Shown: positions 21,916 to 33,421 of the stretch, piece after piece
Numbering within the stretch: the stretch's first letter is position 1
How the letters are laid out: each line of letters starts with the position of its first letter
Assembly: GCA_022419385.1 (NCBI GenBank)
Contig: JAJUBI010000008.1
Coordinates: 2,232,001 to 2,296,000 of the forward strand
Direction: 5' to 3'
Source: Paraconiothyrium sp. Pb-2020
Lineage: Eukaryota > Ascomycota > Dothideomycetes > Pleosporales > Didymosphaeriaceae
DNA length: 64,000 nucleotides
Notes under the pieces: generated by a model
Told to the model about the DNA's origin: nothing
The model's input: only the letters and a program-made list of their open reading frames with translations
Databases searched by the model: none
Translations under genes and position numbers: made by a program

Positions 21916-23964
21916 CTAGAACGTAGCATCAAGGTCAAAGTCGCCAGGAAACCAGATGGCGGAGTCCTCAACCTGATCTATGGAGCCTGGCAAAGTGTCC
22001 AATAGCATATACTGAGGCGTAAATGGCTGGAAGAAATTCTCCGTAGCCCCTGAGCATCGCGAGCCAAGATCGCCGGCTGTATCAACTGTTGCGGAGGGTT
22101 GAGCAGTATTGGCGTTGTCATCGATATCATTGGTATGATTGGCAGGCGAGCGAACAAAGTCGTCAATCATCATCTCATGCACCATGCGCAGCGTGCCCCG
22201 GTGTACAACAAGCAATTCAAGATTGGGCATGAGTTCTCTCAAAGCTTCTGCAGACTCTGCGCGCATCCGTCTTTTGTTGTTCGCAGCCGCGGTGAGTCCG
22301 CTAGGTTCAAACAAGGGAACCTCGCGAGCCAAGACATCGAAAGCATCGCGGATGCATTTTGATTGCGGCCATCTCTCAGCCAAAAGTGACAGAGTAATGC
22401 TACAAGCCCGCACAGCTTCCGATACATCAAGAGACTCGTATGTCGGTGATCTTTGTTCCGGTGACGTAGCAAAATAACAGTATAGCAGAGCAACGCCGCA
22501 CTTGAACTGCGCGATCAGGCCGAGCCATAGATCAGTCAGTGGTCTCTGCCGTTGAAATTTGCGGAAAATAAGTAGTGCCTGTGTGCACGCCTTGACGGTC
22601 CAATCACCGGCAGACTCGCTTGCGGTGGTTCTCGTCGGCTGATAAAGCATGGCCAGGCTGTAGTTGTAGATCATGTGCAACCACTCGCTATTAGAAAAGT
22701 TCACCACTCGCTTATCTGCATAACGGTGGCATAGAGAGCGCCATTTGTCCAACTTTTCGATAACACGCAGTCGCCAGCGGTGATGCGTATCCATTGAGAT
22801 CCGGAAATCCCGATGTAGGGTAGTGTTCAGAATTTCTGACTGGATCTGTCGACAGTAAACCACATGCATAGCTGCCGATACGCTCGTAAGGCCGGGGAAG
22901 CTGGGCGGATCATTTGGGAAAGCATCCTCGCAACAAGCCTCGAGCTTGCTGTCGTCTATGTTTGCGAACAATTTGACGGTAATCTGTGAGTCGGGGATGC
23001 AGAACGGGAGGTCAAATACCGCACTAATGGTACGATCGAGAGCATATGCAGACCAGAAGATGCGCCGTCTCATCTGAATCAAGACCTTAGACGTGATACC
23101 CGTAGAGGGAGGCTCTGCATCCGCCAAGTGAAGTTGTGCCATGACGCAAAAGCGCATTGTCGTCGACGCTGCGGATATGATCCCTTCAGTGGAAGGTGAG
23201 AACAAGGCGTGCATGCTCAGGAGAAGGTGAGCCTGTATATGTAACAGTCGGTCCGATTGGGCAAAAACCGCTGGAAGATGATGATTTACAGCAGCATCGT
23301 AGTACTCTTGCTGGCCGTGTTGAGAGGTACGGGCATGGCCGTTCGCACTCAGCAGCAGCCCAAGGGAGTATATGATATTGCAGAAGAAGGCGGGACATGC
23401 GCTTAGACCCTGCTGCAAATGATGCACACGGAGAAAGGGGTATCTTGAATGGACCTTCTCGATATACAAAGCAAAAAGAAATTCTCTCTCGTTGGCACTA
23501 AGACTATCTTCGGGGTTCAGAATAGTTGAAGTGACCGGCGGGTCGATACCTTGAGCAGATTGCCGTAGCGTGGGTTTGATACCGAATAGTGAGTCTGTAT
23601 TGGTCCAACTCGAAAAACCTGGAGCAAGAGACAAGCAGGGGCGATTCTCATGGTGCTGTCCTATATGGCGCTCTTCTAGACGAGTAATGCGCTCTTCAAG
23701 CGACGTAATGTCCGCGAGGCGGCTTAGGGAATCGTTTGCGCCAGAACCATGACTTTGTAATCCCACGGCAGACGGCGTATCAATGCATTGTTGATTTGAT
23801 CGAGTGCAATTGGCACAAGGCCTTTGATCGTCGCATCTTTGCTGTGTCCGGGTTTAGCTAAGCGTGCCGTTCCAAGGGAGTGAGAGGCTGACTTTGCGCT
23901 TACGGCACCACTGACAGGCGTTCGACTTTACTCGTTTGGCAGGTGGAGCATCCTCGCTCTCCAT
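21916..23964 (-). CDS. Zn2Cys6 transcription factor with fungal-specific regulatory domain
   Basis: Exon 1 (23964-23893) and exon 2 (23841-21916), separated by a 51-nt intron inside the zinc cluster, give 665 residues. The cluster is C17-x2-C20-x6-C27-x5-C33-x2-C36-x6-C43. It is followed by a short linker and a coiled-coil-like stretch (S-L-E-E-R-I-T-R-L-E-E-R) suited to dimerisation. The large middle region is the fungal-specific TF domain (PF04082 type; marker R-R-R-I-F-W-S-A-Y-A-L-D-R). The acidic C-terminus (W-F-P-G-D-F-D-L-D-A-T-F) could be an activation segment. It is the only regulator next to the ICL-like/aminotransferase/aldolase/MFS/amidase block and is the natural candidate to control it. 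Confidence 0.9.
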
Positions 23965-24194
23965 GAAGCCGAGGGTATGATGATGGAGGCTGGCACGCTG
24001 ATAGAGGAGATGCGCGGACCATACCATATCTAATCTCGGCTGAGACCTGTTTAGTGCACTTACTCATTGGTCCGCTTCTTTAGTGAAGAATGCACGTGAT
24101 GCAAGGATATCCACGGGTTATCGGCATCGAAGGTCAAGCAGAACGTTGTGCAAACACGTGAAAGCCTTCGATTTTCTGTTGTTTCAGCCTGGCC

Positions 24195-25921
24195 TTATTT
24201 CCGGCTAGTGATTTCTCTACCAGCTACAACATCAAAAAACGCATCTGCCAGGTAGCCCCCCCGTGCCGTTGGTTTCCCATGTTTATCGGTGGGCATACTC
24301 TCAATAGCGGGCTTTGCAACGTCCCGCATATAGCCCGCCATGCCCTCCTCTGCAAACGCCTTTGCAAATTGTCTCGCATGCAGCGAAAGCCCTTGCGTAG
24401 CCCAGATGGGCTGTACTTGCCACACGATGCCGTAGTCGCGCGCGATATCGGAGTGGAAGGAACGCAACTCGTCTGGGCTGTAACCTCCTTTCGCGAAATC
24501 GTAGGCACCCATGAAGCCGAATGCAAAAAGACGGTCAGGATGCACAGCGCGTACGCCCATGTGGAAGTCGTGCATGTCCTTCTTGTTTGGCTTGTCCTGC
24601 CGGCTCCACGTTACATCTCCAAATGGCGCAGCCAACACAGCTCGATCGATAACCTGTTGTGTGCTCCATTGGAACATGTACTGCCCGTGTGGCGTCCTAG
24701 GGAGCTCCCAGTCGAAGAAGATATCCTTGCCTGTAACACCACTTGCAATGGTTCGTCGCTGCGATAGGGCGACGACCTTGTCTGCAACCTTGGCTATGTA
24801 CGATCTGTATTGCTCTTCAGTAGCACTTGCGTTGACAGCTTCATCGAAGGTCATCAATACTGCTGATATCTTCCAATCTTTCTTTGCAGCGAGATAATCT
24901 TTATTCGACTCTTTCCCCGCGTTGATCGCTGCGACGAACGACTGCACTGGTTTCGTGGCGCCGAGAACGTAGGGGTGATCGCGTGGATCAAGAACACTGG
25001 ATATAAACTCGGCGTGATCGCTATCGCATCGACAGAGAAGCATTGTATCAGCACTGTGATTTTTGATGAGCCTCAACTCACAGTGGGAGGGCGTGGACGT
25101 TTACCCCATGATATCAAAGGTCATGCGCACCGTCTTCAACCTGTCCAAATACTCGCATGTTGGAACGATAGTTAGACCCTCGCCATTTGTAAATTTCTTC
25201 AGTCCCATAGCAAGATCATCGATGTGGATCATGGCGACACCACTTTCTACGAAGCTCCTCACCGTCTTCATACAGCCGGTCAGGGTTCCGAACCCCATAT
25301 CACAGTCTGCAACGATCGGGAGCATATAATCAATGCACTCGAGCGAGTTGCGGTCGATCTCATCGTAACGCATACGCAATTGCGTCTGGCGTTGGTCGTG
25401 AAAGAGCTGTGTATTGAAGATGCGCTTCACCACCGACGGCACAAGGTCCGACGGATAGTCTGCATGATCTTCACCCGGCCAAGATGCAAGCGACAACCCA
25501 CAAAGAGCCCCAGAAACATATATTGTTTGCACTACATGATGTAAGTCAACGTGAGATGTCCCTGCACCTTGGAAGACTTGCTGGCTTGGGCCATCTCCTT
25601 GGCTATCAGGGGCTCAGTCGTGCCAAAAGTGAGCTCATATGTGCCTTTGGCATTGTGCTCGTTGAGAATGCGCCATAGCTTGCGACCTTGGATGCTGGAA
25701 GAATATTCTTGCTTGAAGCCAAGATTGCGCAGAGCAGCGATTGATCTCGCGGAATATGGTCTGCGGTAATCATAAGTCAATGAGCGGGCCGCATGCTTCT
25801 CATGATGACCCCACCTAGCAATATGTTTCTGTCTATCCGTCTGCCACCAAGCTTCGATGGATCCGACTTCGGCTTCGAAAGCCTCTTTTTCACTCTTGGT
25901 ATCATGCCACTTCCTATTCAT
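24195..25921 (-). CDS. Isocitrate-lyase/PEP-mutase superfamily protein with altered active site
   Basis: Four exons (25921-25815, 25760-25582, 25531-25105, 25053-24195) give 523 residues. The first intron (54 nt) is a multiple of three. The second (25581-25532) uses a GC donor, GCAAGT...TAG, and is the only solution that closes the frame. The protein aligns along its length with fungal isocitrate and methylisocitrate lyases: Q-T-I-Y-V-S-G, A-D-C-D-M-G-F-G (metal-binding Asp about 171 and 173), H-I-D-D, D-P-R-D-H-P-Y-V-L-G-A-T and F-F-D-W-E-L-P-R-T. The ICL catalytic K-K-C-G-H is replaced by K-K-F-T-N (about 207-211), and the S-P-S-F-N-W motif by a different sequence. It is therefore probably not an isocitrate lyase. 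It may act on another 2-oxo or 3-hydroxy acid. Divergent from the aminotransferase gene. Confidence 0.87.
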
Positions 25922-26288
25922 AACGACAGGTTAAGCAAAAAGCACCGAGGTATCGTTGAGGCAACTTGAAGACCTGGCTGAAGATGCCCCGACTGGAAGT
26001 GGCGCTTTCATACATGTTACCTATCAATTATGATTTCGGCATTATCCGAATCATCGGCCTTGCAAGCTTCTACTCTTTATTCAGATGGTCCAACCTTCGT
26101 GTAGGGGAGCACAATCATCGGATGCGCGCCCCTAGCGCCCGATAATGCCCGATGAGCCCGACACGGGACGACACATCGGAATACATCCGTCCGATGGTCA
26201 ATCGCGTCGATCAATCTCGCCACGATGGTTTGAGATATATGAGAACGAGTCGTGTACGTTAACGACCTAGTACACAAACCTCAAGATC
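25922..26288. promoter_or_regulatory. Bidirectional promoter of ICL-like and aminotransferase genes
   Basis: 367 bp between two start codons. It is rich in ATCGG/CCGAT pentamers (for example near 26052, 26115, 26141, 26149, 26176, 26191). ATCGG also occurs in the other bidirectional promoter at 28726-29178. Such CGG-containing sites suit a Zn2Cys6 regulator; the link to the factor at 21916 is inference. Confidence 0.5.
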
Positions 26289-27726
26289 ATGAGTGTAGTA
26301 CCCTCGGGCGACGTCATCAACCTACAGCTGGGGTGGCCCTCGCCACGCCTCTTTGCTGGTTCTTCCCTGCTACAAGGCGCTACCGAAGTACTCACCTCCG
26401 AGGCGCAAACAGCGAAAGCTCTCATTTACGGTCCTCACATTGGCCACACACCGCTACGAGAAAGCATTGCCCAATGGCTTTCGAAGACCTACAATGTTAC
26501 TACCAGCAAGGATCGCATCTGCATAACCAACGGCGCGTCTGCAAATCTATCAAACATCCTACAGAAATTTACCGATCCCATATATACACGCAAAGTCTTC
26601 ATGGTCGAGCCAACTTATTTCCTAGCGTGTCCGATCTTCGAGGACAACGGATTCCGTGGGAAGTTGGAAGGTGTGCCTGAAAGCGCAGAAGGTATCGATA
26701 TCGAGTTTTTGCGCAACACATTGCGAATGACAGAGGCAGCTGCGATGGCCGAGCAGAATAAAAGTCCCAAACTCAAGTCTGGAAAGTCGTACGTCAAAGT
26801 GTACAAATATGTGATCTATGTCGTTCCAACTTTCGCCAACCCGAGCGGGAAGACGATGGATTTAGAATCGCGCAAGAAGCTTGTAGGATTGGCCAGAGAA
26901 TTTGACGCGCTGGTTGTATCGGATGACGTGTATGATTTCCTCAGCTGGTCGGTCGACCCCACAGCGACTGACCATGCTTCTGAATCAGTTCCGTTGCGAT
27001 TAGTCGATATCGACAGCGCGACGGAAGGATACAGTGAATTTGGAAATACAGCCAGCAATGGATCTTTCTCGAAACTCATTGGTCCTGGGGTCCGAGTAGG
27101 TTGGACCGATTGCTCACCAGCCTTCGCCATTGAGCTGTCTGAAGTGTAAGTCCTCTTTGCAAACATGTATCAAAAATATCAAGCTCATCAAATCCTAAAA
27201 TAGTGGCTCCTCGAGCTCTGGTGGTGCTCCGTCGCATCTCACGTCTACCTTCGTAGACAAGATGCTTCGCAACCACCACCTGCAGGCGCATATTGAAAGA
27301 GTTTTGATACCCGTGTACCGTAAGCGATATCACGCTCTTATGAGATGCATGGTGGAGGTACTTCTTCCCCTCGGGGTTGTGATTGAATCGAATGCGCCCA
27401 CGGGTGTCGCCGGCGGGTTCTTCACCTATATACGTTTACCCGAAGATTTGCCCGCCGCAAAGATTGTGGCCGCTATCGCTTGGAGAAAGAAGCACCTTCG
27501 TGTTGCCTTCGGACATATGTTCACCGTCTCTGGAGACTCGGGCAGTCTGATAAGGGGTGAGCAAGCTCAAGGGTTTACCAAATGCTTGCGGTTATGTTGG
27601 GCGTGGCATGAAGAAGCAGAGATCAAAGCGGGCGTACTACGCTTAGCAGACGTGATTTCCGACACGAGAGATATGTCAAGGCGGGGTCTAGGGTTTGAAG
27701 ATTACATGACAATAGGGATTCGCTAA
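26289..27726 (+). CDS. PLP-dependent aminotransferase, class I/II fold
   Basis: Exons 26289-27145 and 27204-27726 give 459 residues. Fold-type I signatures are present: I-T-N-G-A-S near residue 80 (phosphate binding), N-P-S-G with Asn184, S-D-D-V-Y-D at 211-216 (pyridine-nitrogen Asp and Tyr), S-F-S-K-L with the Schiff-base Lys262, and G-P-G-V-R-V-G-W after it. The motif set resembles the 2-aminoadipate/kynurenine aminotransferase branch (multiple-substrate MocR/ARO8-like). It would exchange an amino group between an amino acid and a 2-oxo acid. The gene ends 12 bp from the 3' end of the aldolase gene and starts opposite the ICL-like gene, suggesting shared use of a 2-oxo acid. Confidence 0.9.
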
Positions 27727-27738
27727 ATGTCATCTACT

Positions 27739-28725
27739 TTATTGAGTCTCTTCTCGACACTGCGACAGTTTGGCCGATATCTCGTTAATCGATGAAGCTT
27801 GTTTTGCCATACCAGCCAACAATAGTGCCATATCACGTCCAGACATGGCAAACCTTATGGACGAGTGTCTCAATGCAAAAGCCTCGATCAAGTCGGGTCT
27901 TGGCTCGAGACCTCCAAGCCCAACAAACACCCTACGCCCGCGAATGCTTGCCTTTTCCGCAGCAATCGAGATCCGTGCGACAGTTGAGTGAAAGAGTTCG
28001 GAGTCATATTGGCCTGGTATCCCAAGTTCCATGCATAGATCTGCACACCCAATCAGAAGAGCATCAACTCCAGGTACCGCTGCAATAGCCTCCACGTTGG
28101 CTACCCCATCATTTGTTTCGATCATGGGCATGATCAAGATCGCATCGTTCACTACTTCCGCGATGGTATCGTACGTAAAGCTAGTAGCATATTGTGTCAT
28201 TGGCTGGACCATTGTGACGGATCGTTTGCCCTATGTTTCTTTAGTGACAAGCAAGCTTCACCGTTCCGAGGCGAACCGTACCGTGGGTGGGAATTTCCCC
28301 GCATTTACACACATACGCGCCTGCTCAACGTTGTTCACGTGTGGTACAATAATAGCCTGCGCACCTGCGTCTAGGCACCGGGAGATCCATTCAGGCGCAC
28401 ACGTGGGTACGACAACCATTGGTGTTATCCTGATGCACAATCAGTATCATATCCGGCATATTTACGGGTCTCTGGCCTGTCTATACCCAACGTTTAATGA
28501 TGAAATAGCAATATCTCTCATTGTTTCCATTCCCATAGCCATGTGCTCCAGATTCATAAGCACCGCTTGATACCCTGCCTGCTTCGCAATCAAGGACATT
28601 TCGACTGAGAACGCAACTCGAATGCCGAACGAATGCGCCAACGCGTCGCGCTCCATTGTAATCTTGACGAGATTCGGGCGGCATAACTTGCGAGCGGCGT
28701 GGATTTGTTCTGGAGTAGGGGCCAT
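27739..28725 (-). CDS. HpcH/HpaI-type class II aldolase
   Basis: Three exons (28725-28487, 28429-28282, 28230-27739) give 292 residues, the usual size for the family. Family motifs are L-E-H near residue 65, V-V-V-P-T (equivalent to the substrate-binding strand), I-I-V-P-H-V-N-N, M-P-M-I-E-T (metal-binding Glu) and I-G-C-A-D-L-C-M-E-L-G (metal-binding Asp). Members cleave 2-keto-3-deoxy or 4-hydroxy-2-oxo acids into pyruvate and an aldehyde, using a divalent metal. It belongs to the same PEP/pyruvate-barrel superfamily as the neighbouring ICL-like protein. It is divergent from the MFS transporter at 29179. The start chosen is the Met matching the family N-terminus; an upstream in-frame Met at 28803 is possible. 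Confidence 0.88.
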
Positions 28726-29178
28726 GCTGTCAAAAACTATCACGTCTTGGATGGTGAGTTTATTCTTATGTTCCCGAATATCAAGGTGGGATAAGAAACG
28801 CAAGTCAGAAAATGTGAAGGGTCACAGCTGACTTCCAAAAAGTGTTCGGGGACGGCCCTATCTCGGCCCTAATCTTATCCTTCCGTACCCCACACGGATT
28901 CCCCACCGTTCAAACAACTGACAGTATGCTAAGCGGCTATCGGTGATAGCAGATAGCTAGAGAGCCAAGAACGATGGTGATCATGCGGCGCGCAGTTATG
29001 CTATCTTCGTATCAGCGGATGTTGATAGGCGAGCTTCGGCGCCCATCGGTGCTACCCCGACGACGCACGACTTCCATGAAAGTCGAACCTATATCTGGAC
29101 TACGAGCGTGACATTAAATGTCACCTCAACGGGGAGACACTGCATCTCAACTGTTTCAAAGTTTACATTCGAATCAAG
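28726..29178. promoter_or_regulatory. Bidirectional promoter of aldolase and MFS genes
   Basis: 453 bp between divergent starts. It contains ATCGGTG twice (near 28938 and 29045), one copy inside a short palindromic CTATCGGTGATAG. Related CCGAT/ATCGG words occur in the promoter at 25922-26288. Confidence 0.45.
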
Positions 29179-31121
29179 ATGGAGATTGAGAAGAAGCTGA
29201 ACATCCCAGACCCGAGGCCTGTCGACGTTCACGAAGGTATGATCGAATATGTTCGACCACCACAAGAGCTCCCGTTCTGGAAGCGGTTCCTTATGCATCT
29301 TTGGGATGCAGACCAGCATCTGAAGAGCCCGGAAGTCAGTCTTTATCTAACCGAGAACTGTAATATCTGGGAACTGATCAAAACTTACAGGAGCGAAAAC
29401 TTGTTCGGAAGCTCGACTTCGGCATTCTCATCTGCGCCACGCTCGGTTGGTGGATGAAATACATTGACCAAGCCAATATTGCCAACGCTTGTGAGCCGAG
29501 AAGTGCCATGGTATGAGTGGCTATACTTACCTTGAATGTAGATGTCACCGGAATGAAAGAGGACCTCAAGATCGAGGGAAATCAGTATACATATATGTTG
29601 AGTGGGTTCACTAAACATACCAAATATTTAGTAGCTGATCCAAGTAGTGTGTTACACTGTCGCATTCGCTATCATGCAGATTCCATCTAATCTGATCGCT
29701 TTGAAAATTCGCCCTCGATACTGCATCGTCGCGTGCGAACTTGGATGGACAGTCTTTACGTATGGAAATTGTGTTCTGTTGTCAAGATTCCTGACTGATA
29801 TGGATAGATTCGCACAAGCTGCTGCACAGTCTCCAAGCCACATGTATGCGTTTCGATTCATGGTAGGTCTCTTTGAATCCGGGTTCTCACCTGTCATCAT
29901 TTTCTTGCTCGGGTCTTGGTACACGAAGACAGAACTTGCAAAGCGAGTCGCAATCTGGCACATCACTGGCTTCTTTGGAACGGCTACCTCGGGTTTCATG
30001 CAAGCTGGAATACATGCCTCGCTCGACGGCCACCTCGGCCTTCCTGGATGGCGCTGGCTTTACATCATATGCGGGTGTATGAGCCTGCCAGTCGCTTTAT
30101 CTGTTTGGTTCCTCTTACCTGATTATCCCAGCAATTCCAAAGTATGGTACTTGACCGAGGCAGATATCGATCTTGCAAAGCGTCGCATGGACCGGCAAGG
30201 CCGCGCGAAAGTCACTGGCGTGATTGACCTCAAGTTGATGAAACGCATGTTTGGTAGCTGGCGATGGTGGATAATGTGTCTCATGTACATCTTCTATGGG
30301 AACTCTTGCCAGGCGAACCAGTACTTCTCGGTTTACCTTAAGAGCGCGGGTTACAGCGTCTCGCAGCGCAACATCATCCCGGCGTGTTCGAATCTGGTTA
30401 CTATGGTCACTGATTATGCTTGGGGTTTCGGTTCAGATGTCACAGGAAATCGCTTGTATTGGATGGTTGGACCACTCCTGGGGACTACTGTTGTAGGAAG
30501 TTCGATCCTCATACATTGGGGTACTTCAGACACCGCCAGAATTGTCGCATTCTTCTTCCTCTCTGGGGGCTATGTCACGGCTGTCACCTGGGTAAGTCAC
30601 CTCGAAGCTGCTGTTATGTAGTCCAGTATCCCATTAACTCGGACAGACATGGGCTAACGAGATCAACTCGACCAATGCGGAAGAGCGAGCGCTTACTATC
30701 TCCTCGATGAACGGCCTCTTCTATGCCACTAACATCATTTCTCTCCTATCCCTCCTTCTCCCGATCCGATTTCCCTCAGACCACGGCACACCAACATTCA
30801 ATCGCGGTTTCCCATCCATCCTATCCTTTCCCCTGGTGGCAATTGCCTTGATGCGTAAGCTATCCTCATCCCTCCTGTCACCCTCGTTGCTGTCAGATCG
30901 CATGATAGACTATATGGCAGACTAACTGACGTATGCATTCCGTAGTGCTGGCCGACTACTTCCATCGACGTCAGATTCAACAAGAAGAAGCCAAAGCGCG
31001 ACACGAGATTCCAGCAGAAAATAGTGGAGAAGCCAACCATGGAGGAAGGAAAACGGAGATAAATGAAGCGCAAAGGGTACTTGTGGAAGGAACACAAAAG
31101 CTGCAACAAATAGATGCTTAG
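29179..31121 (+). CDS. MFS transporter, anion:cation symporter (Dal5/Tna1-like)
   Basis: Six exons (29179-29334, 29391-29490, 29542-29601, 29648-30591, 30647-30854, 30946-31121) give 547 residues. The arrangement is typical of fungal allantoate/nicotinate-type permeases: a hydrophilic N-terminus, R-K-L-D-x-x-I-L before helix 1, the Y-I-D-Q-A-N-I-A-N-A motif, I-M-Q-I-P-S-N-L in helix 2 and T-W-A-N-E-I in the C-terminal half, with about 12 membrane segments and a charged C-terminal tail. It would import an organic anion at the plasma membrane. For the third intron the acceptor at 29647 is preferred, because the alternative adds a residue in a conserved helix. Head-to-head with the aldolase gene, it is probably the uptake system of this block. 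Confidence 0.88.
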
Positions 31122-31684
31122 GCTCGATGACATAGTGATTGTGCAGGTAATAGGCCCAAAATTATGCATGTGAAAATCAATCAATGGATGACAGAGTACA
31201 CACGTGTTCGCACTGGACCGCTTCCTCTCTCAGGGAACCTTCAGAGCTTGTCACGATAAAGCAGATCCACGCCAGCAGGCTCGCTGTCAAGGCCAGTACT
31301 CATTCCATCTTCGGTCATGCGGTTACTTGTGCGTGCCGTTGACGGGGCGAATGCTGTTATTAATTTCAGCGAGGAGCTCCAACGCTTCTTTGGCGTCCAT
31401 GACAATTTGTCCGAAACTGGAGAATAAGCTGCGCAAATGCGCCTCCGTGGAACATGTAGCATGCAGCTTACGTGCCGATGTTCAGAAGGACCGGATCAAT
31501 CTGGCGAGGCCGCTTAGAAGTACCCTCGGCGGCCCCGAGTTGGAACCAAGCCGCAAGGTACTTCTTGGTGCAGTCACAACTGCGCTTCCAGGGATACTGA
31601 TTATGAACTTAGCTGATAGAATTGGATGAAATCAAACTTTAGTTTACTTGAAACCTGGACTATTTCCAAGTAGTTAGCTACAAA
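31122..31684. other. Convergent stretch between MFS and amidase, with a possible orphan exon
   Basis: On the minus strand, 31620-31345 shows amino-acid-like composition in two joined frames (ending L-A-E-I-N-N-S-I-R-P-V-N-G) but no recognisable family and no start. It may be a relic. Otherwise only the convergent ends of the flanking genes. Confidence 0.35.
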
Positions 31685-33421
31685 TTAATAGTCAAGCTTC
31701 TTCCATTCCTTGCTTCTCTCCCAGGCTGCCGCGATCGTTAGACACGTCGATTCGCCGAAATGCTTACCCACAATTTGTAAACCTGTAGGTAACTTTATTT
31801 TTGCATTGTCCTGGGCAGAAACAAAGCCCACGGGCAAGGTGAGAGCGGGGTGACCCGTCGCGTTGAAAGGTGCCGTATTGAGGACGGTCCCTGCCACGCG
31901 CAGCAGTCTCTGTAAAGGACTGGCCGTCTCGTCCTTCAAGAAAATGCGCGGGGCAGGAAAGGGTATAGTGGGCATGACCAGAGCGTCGAGCGAGCCCATG
32001 ACTGCGTCGTAAGCACGACACTGTCTTCTGATAACATTGGTTGCCTTTGCGTGGACTAAGACCCCGTACTTCTCCATGACGTACAGGTGCTTCATGTAGA
32101 GGTTTTTCGCGCCAGCACCAAGAGAGTCAAATTTCTCTTGTGACAAGGAAGACTCATAGGATTGCGCGCGATCGGTCATCTGCAGACCCTTGCGGCCGGT
32201 TTGATCCCCGAGAAGGCCATCTCGGCTGCCAGCGAGTGCTTGCACACACGTCCAAGCACCGCAGATCTTTTTGTGTTCTGGGATTGAGACTTCGATGACC
32301 TCAGCACCCAGACTCTTCAGGTCATCGATTGCAGAGCGCACGGCCTTGTCGACTGATGGATCCAAAAGGGACATTTCGAATCCTTCCTTCAACACGCCAA
32401 TTTTGAACGATGCGAGAGGTTTTAAAGAGTTGTTTGAGGCTGCAAGAAACTCATCAAGATGTTTTGTGTATTTCAGTGTCTCTGAAATCATGGTGTAGGG
32501 TTGCCTATCATCAAAGCCATCGGGCCCAGCAATTGCTTCGAGTAAGGCGGCGTTATCCCTTACGGATCTGGTCATCGGGCCACAATGATCAATGTCTGCG
32601 TGCAGACTCAGGATTCCACTGTACGGAACAAGGCCCCACGTGGCTTTGAAGCCAACGAGGCCACAATACGATGCTGGAATGCGAACGGAGCTATGAGATC
32701 ATGTCAGCATTCAACGTTATTATGTACGAGATAGAATTGTCAGCACGTACCCTCCCTGGTCGCAGCCAAGGGCCATGTCTGCTGAACCAGTCGCAACGAC
32801 TCTACCCGATCCACTGCTGGACCCACCGCAAGAGTAATTGTCCGCGTAAGGGTTATGTACAACGCCCGTCCAGGAAGTATCCGACGAGGGTTCCATACAT
32901 GCTGCCTCGCAGGTCGCTTTGCCAACAATGATACCGCCGGCATCCATGATACGGGTTGCGACGGTTGCGTCGTAAGTGGGAACCCAGGGACGAGCCAGAG
33001 GATCGAGTCCATTGAGTGTGCGCATGCCAGCAAATGCGATGTTATCTTTCAATGCAACTTTCTTTCCAGCAATAAGAGACGAGGTAGGCGCCGTACTTTT
33101 TGCGACGCATGTTGTCGCCCAAGCTCCTTTGTCGCTTTGCGTGGCATCTGACGGTATAGCGATGTCTGTTCGTGGATATTTGGATAGGTCGGGAACAGGA
33201 AGATCATCCTCTTCTTGCAGTATATCCTGAATATTCTGCTCAAAACTACCGAGAAGGACAGACCAGTCGTCCAGTTCTGCTGGAGGAATTTGGAGTCCGG
33301 CCTTTGATATTAGACTCTTGACCGCTTCTAAGTCAAGCCTAGCAGAGCTGTCGGCTTGTAAGTAGTTATTACTTTAGGCGAATTGTCCGAAAGCTGACCT
33401 TGGAGGTGATACGATAGTCAT
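31685..33421 (-). CDS. Amidase-signature family hydrolase
   Basis: Three exons (33421-33399, 33347-32751, 32690-31685) give 541 residues. The amidase signature triad is visible: Lys about 108 in V-A-L-K-D-N, the cis-Ser in C-G-G-S-S-S-G-S near 184, and the nucleophile Ser in G-C-D-Q-G-G-S-V-R-I-P near 207. The introns (51 and 60 nt) close the frame exactly. Enzymes of this family hydrolyse amides to acid plus ammonia. At the edge of the ICL-like/aminotransferase/aldolase block it could release a carboxylic acid for the pathway, but that role is inferred from position. Confidence 0.9.
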
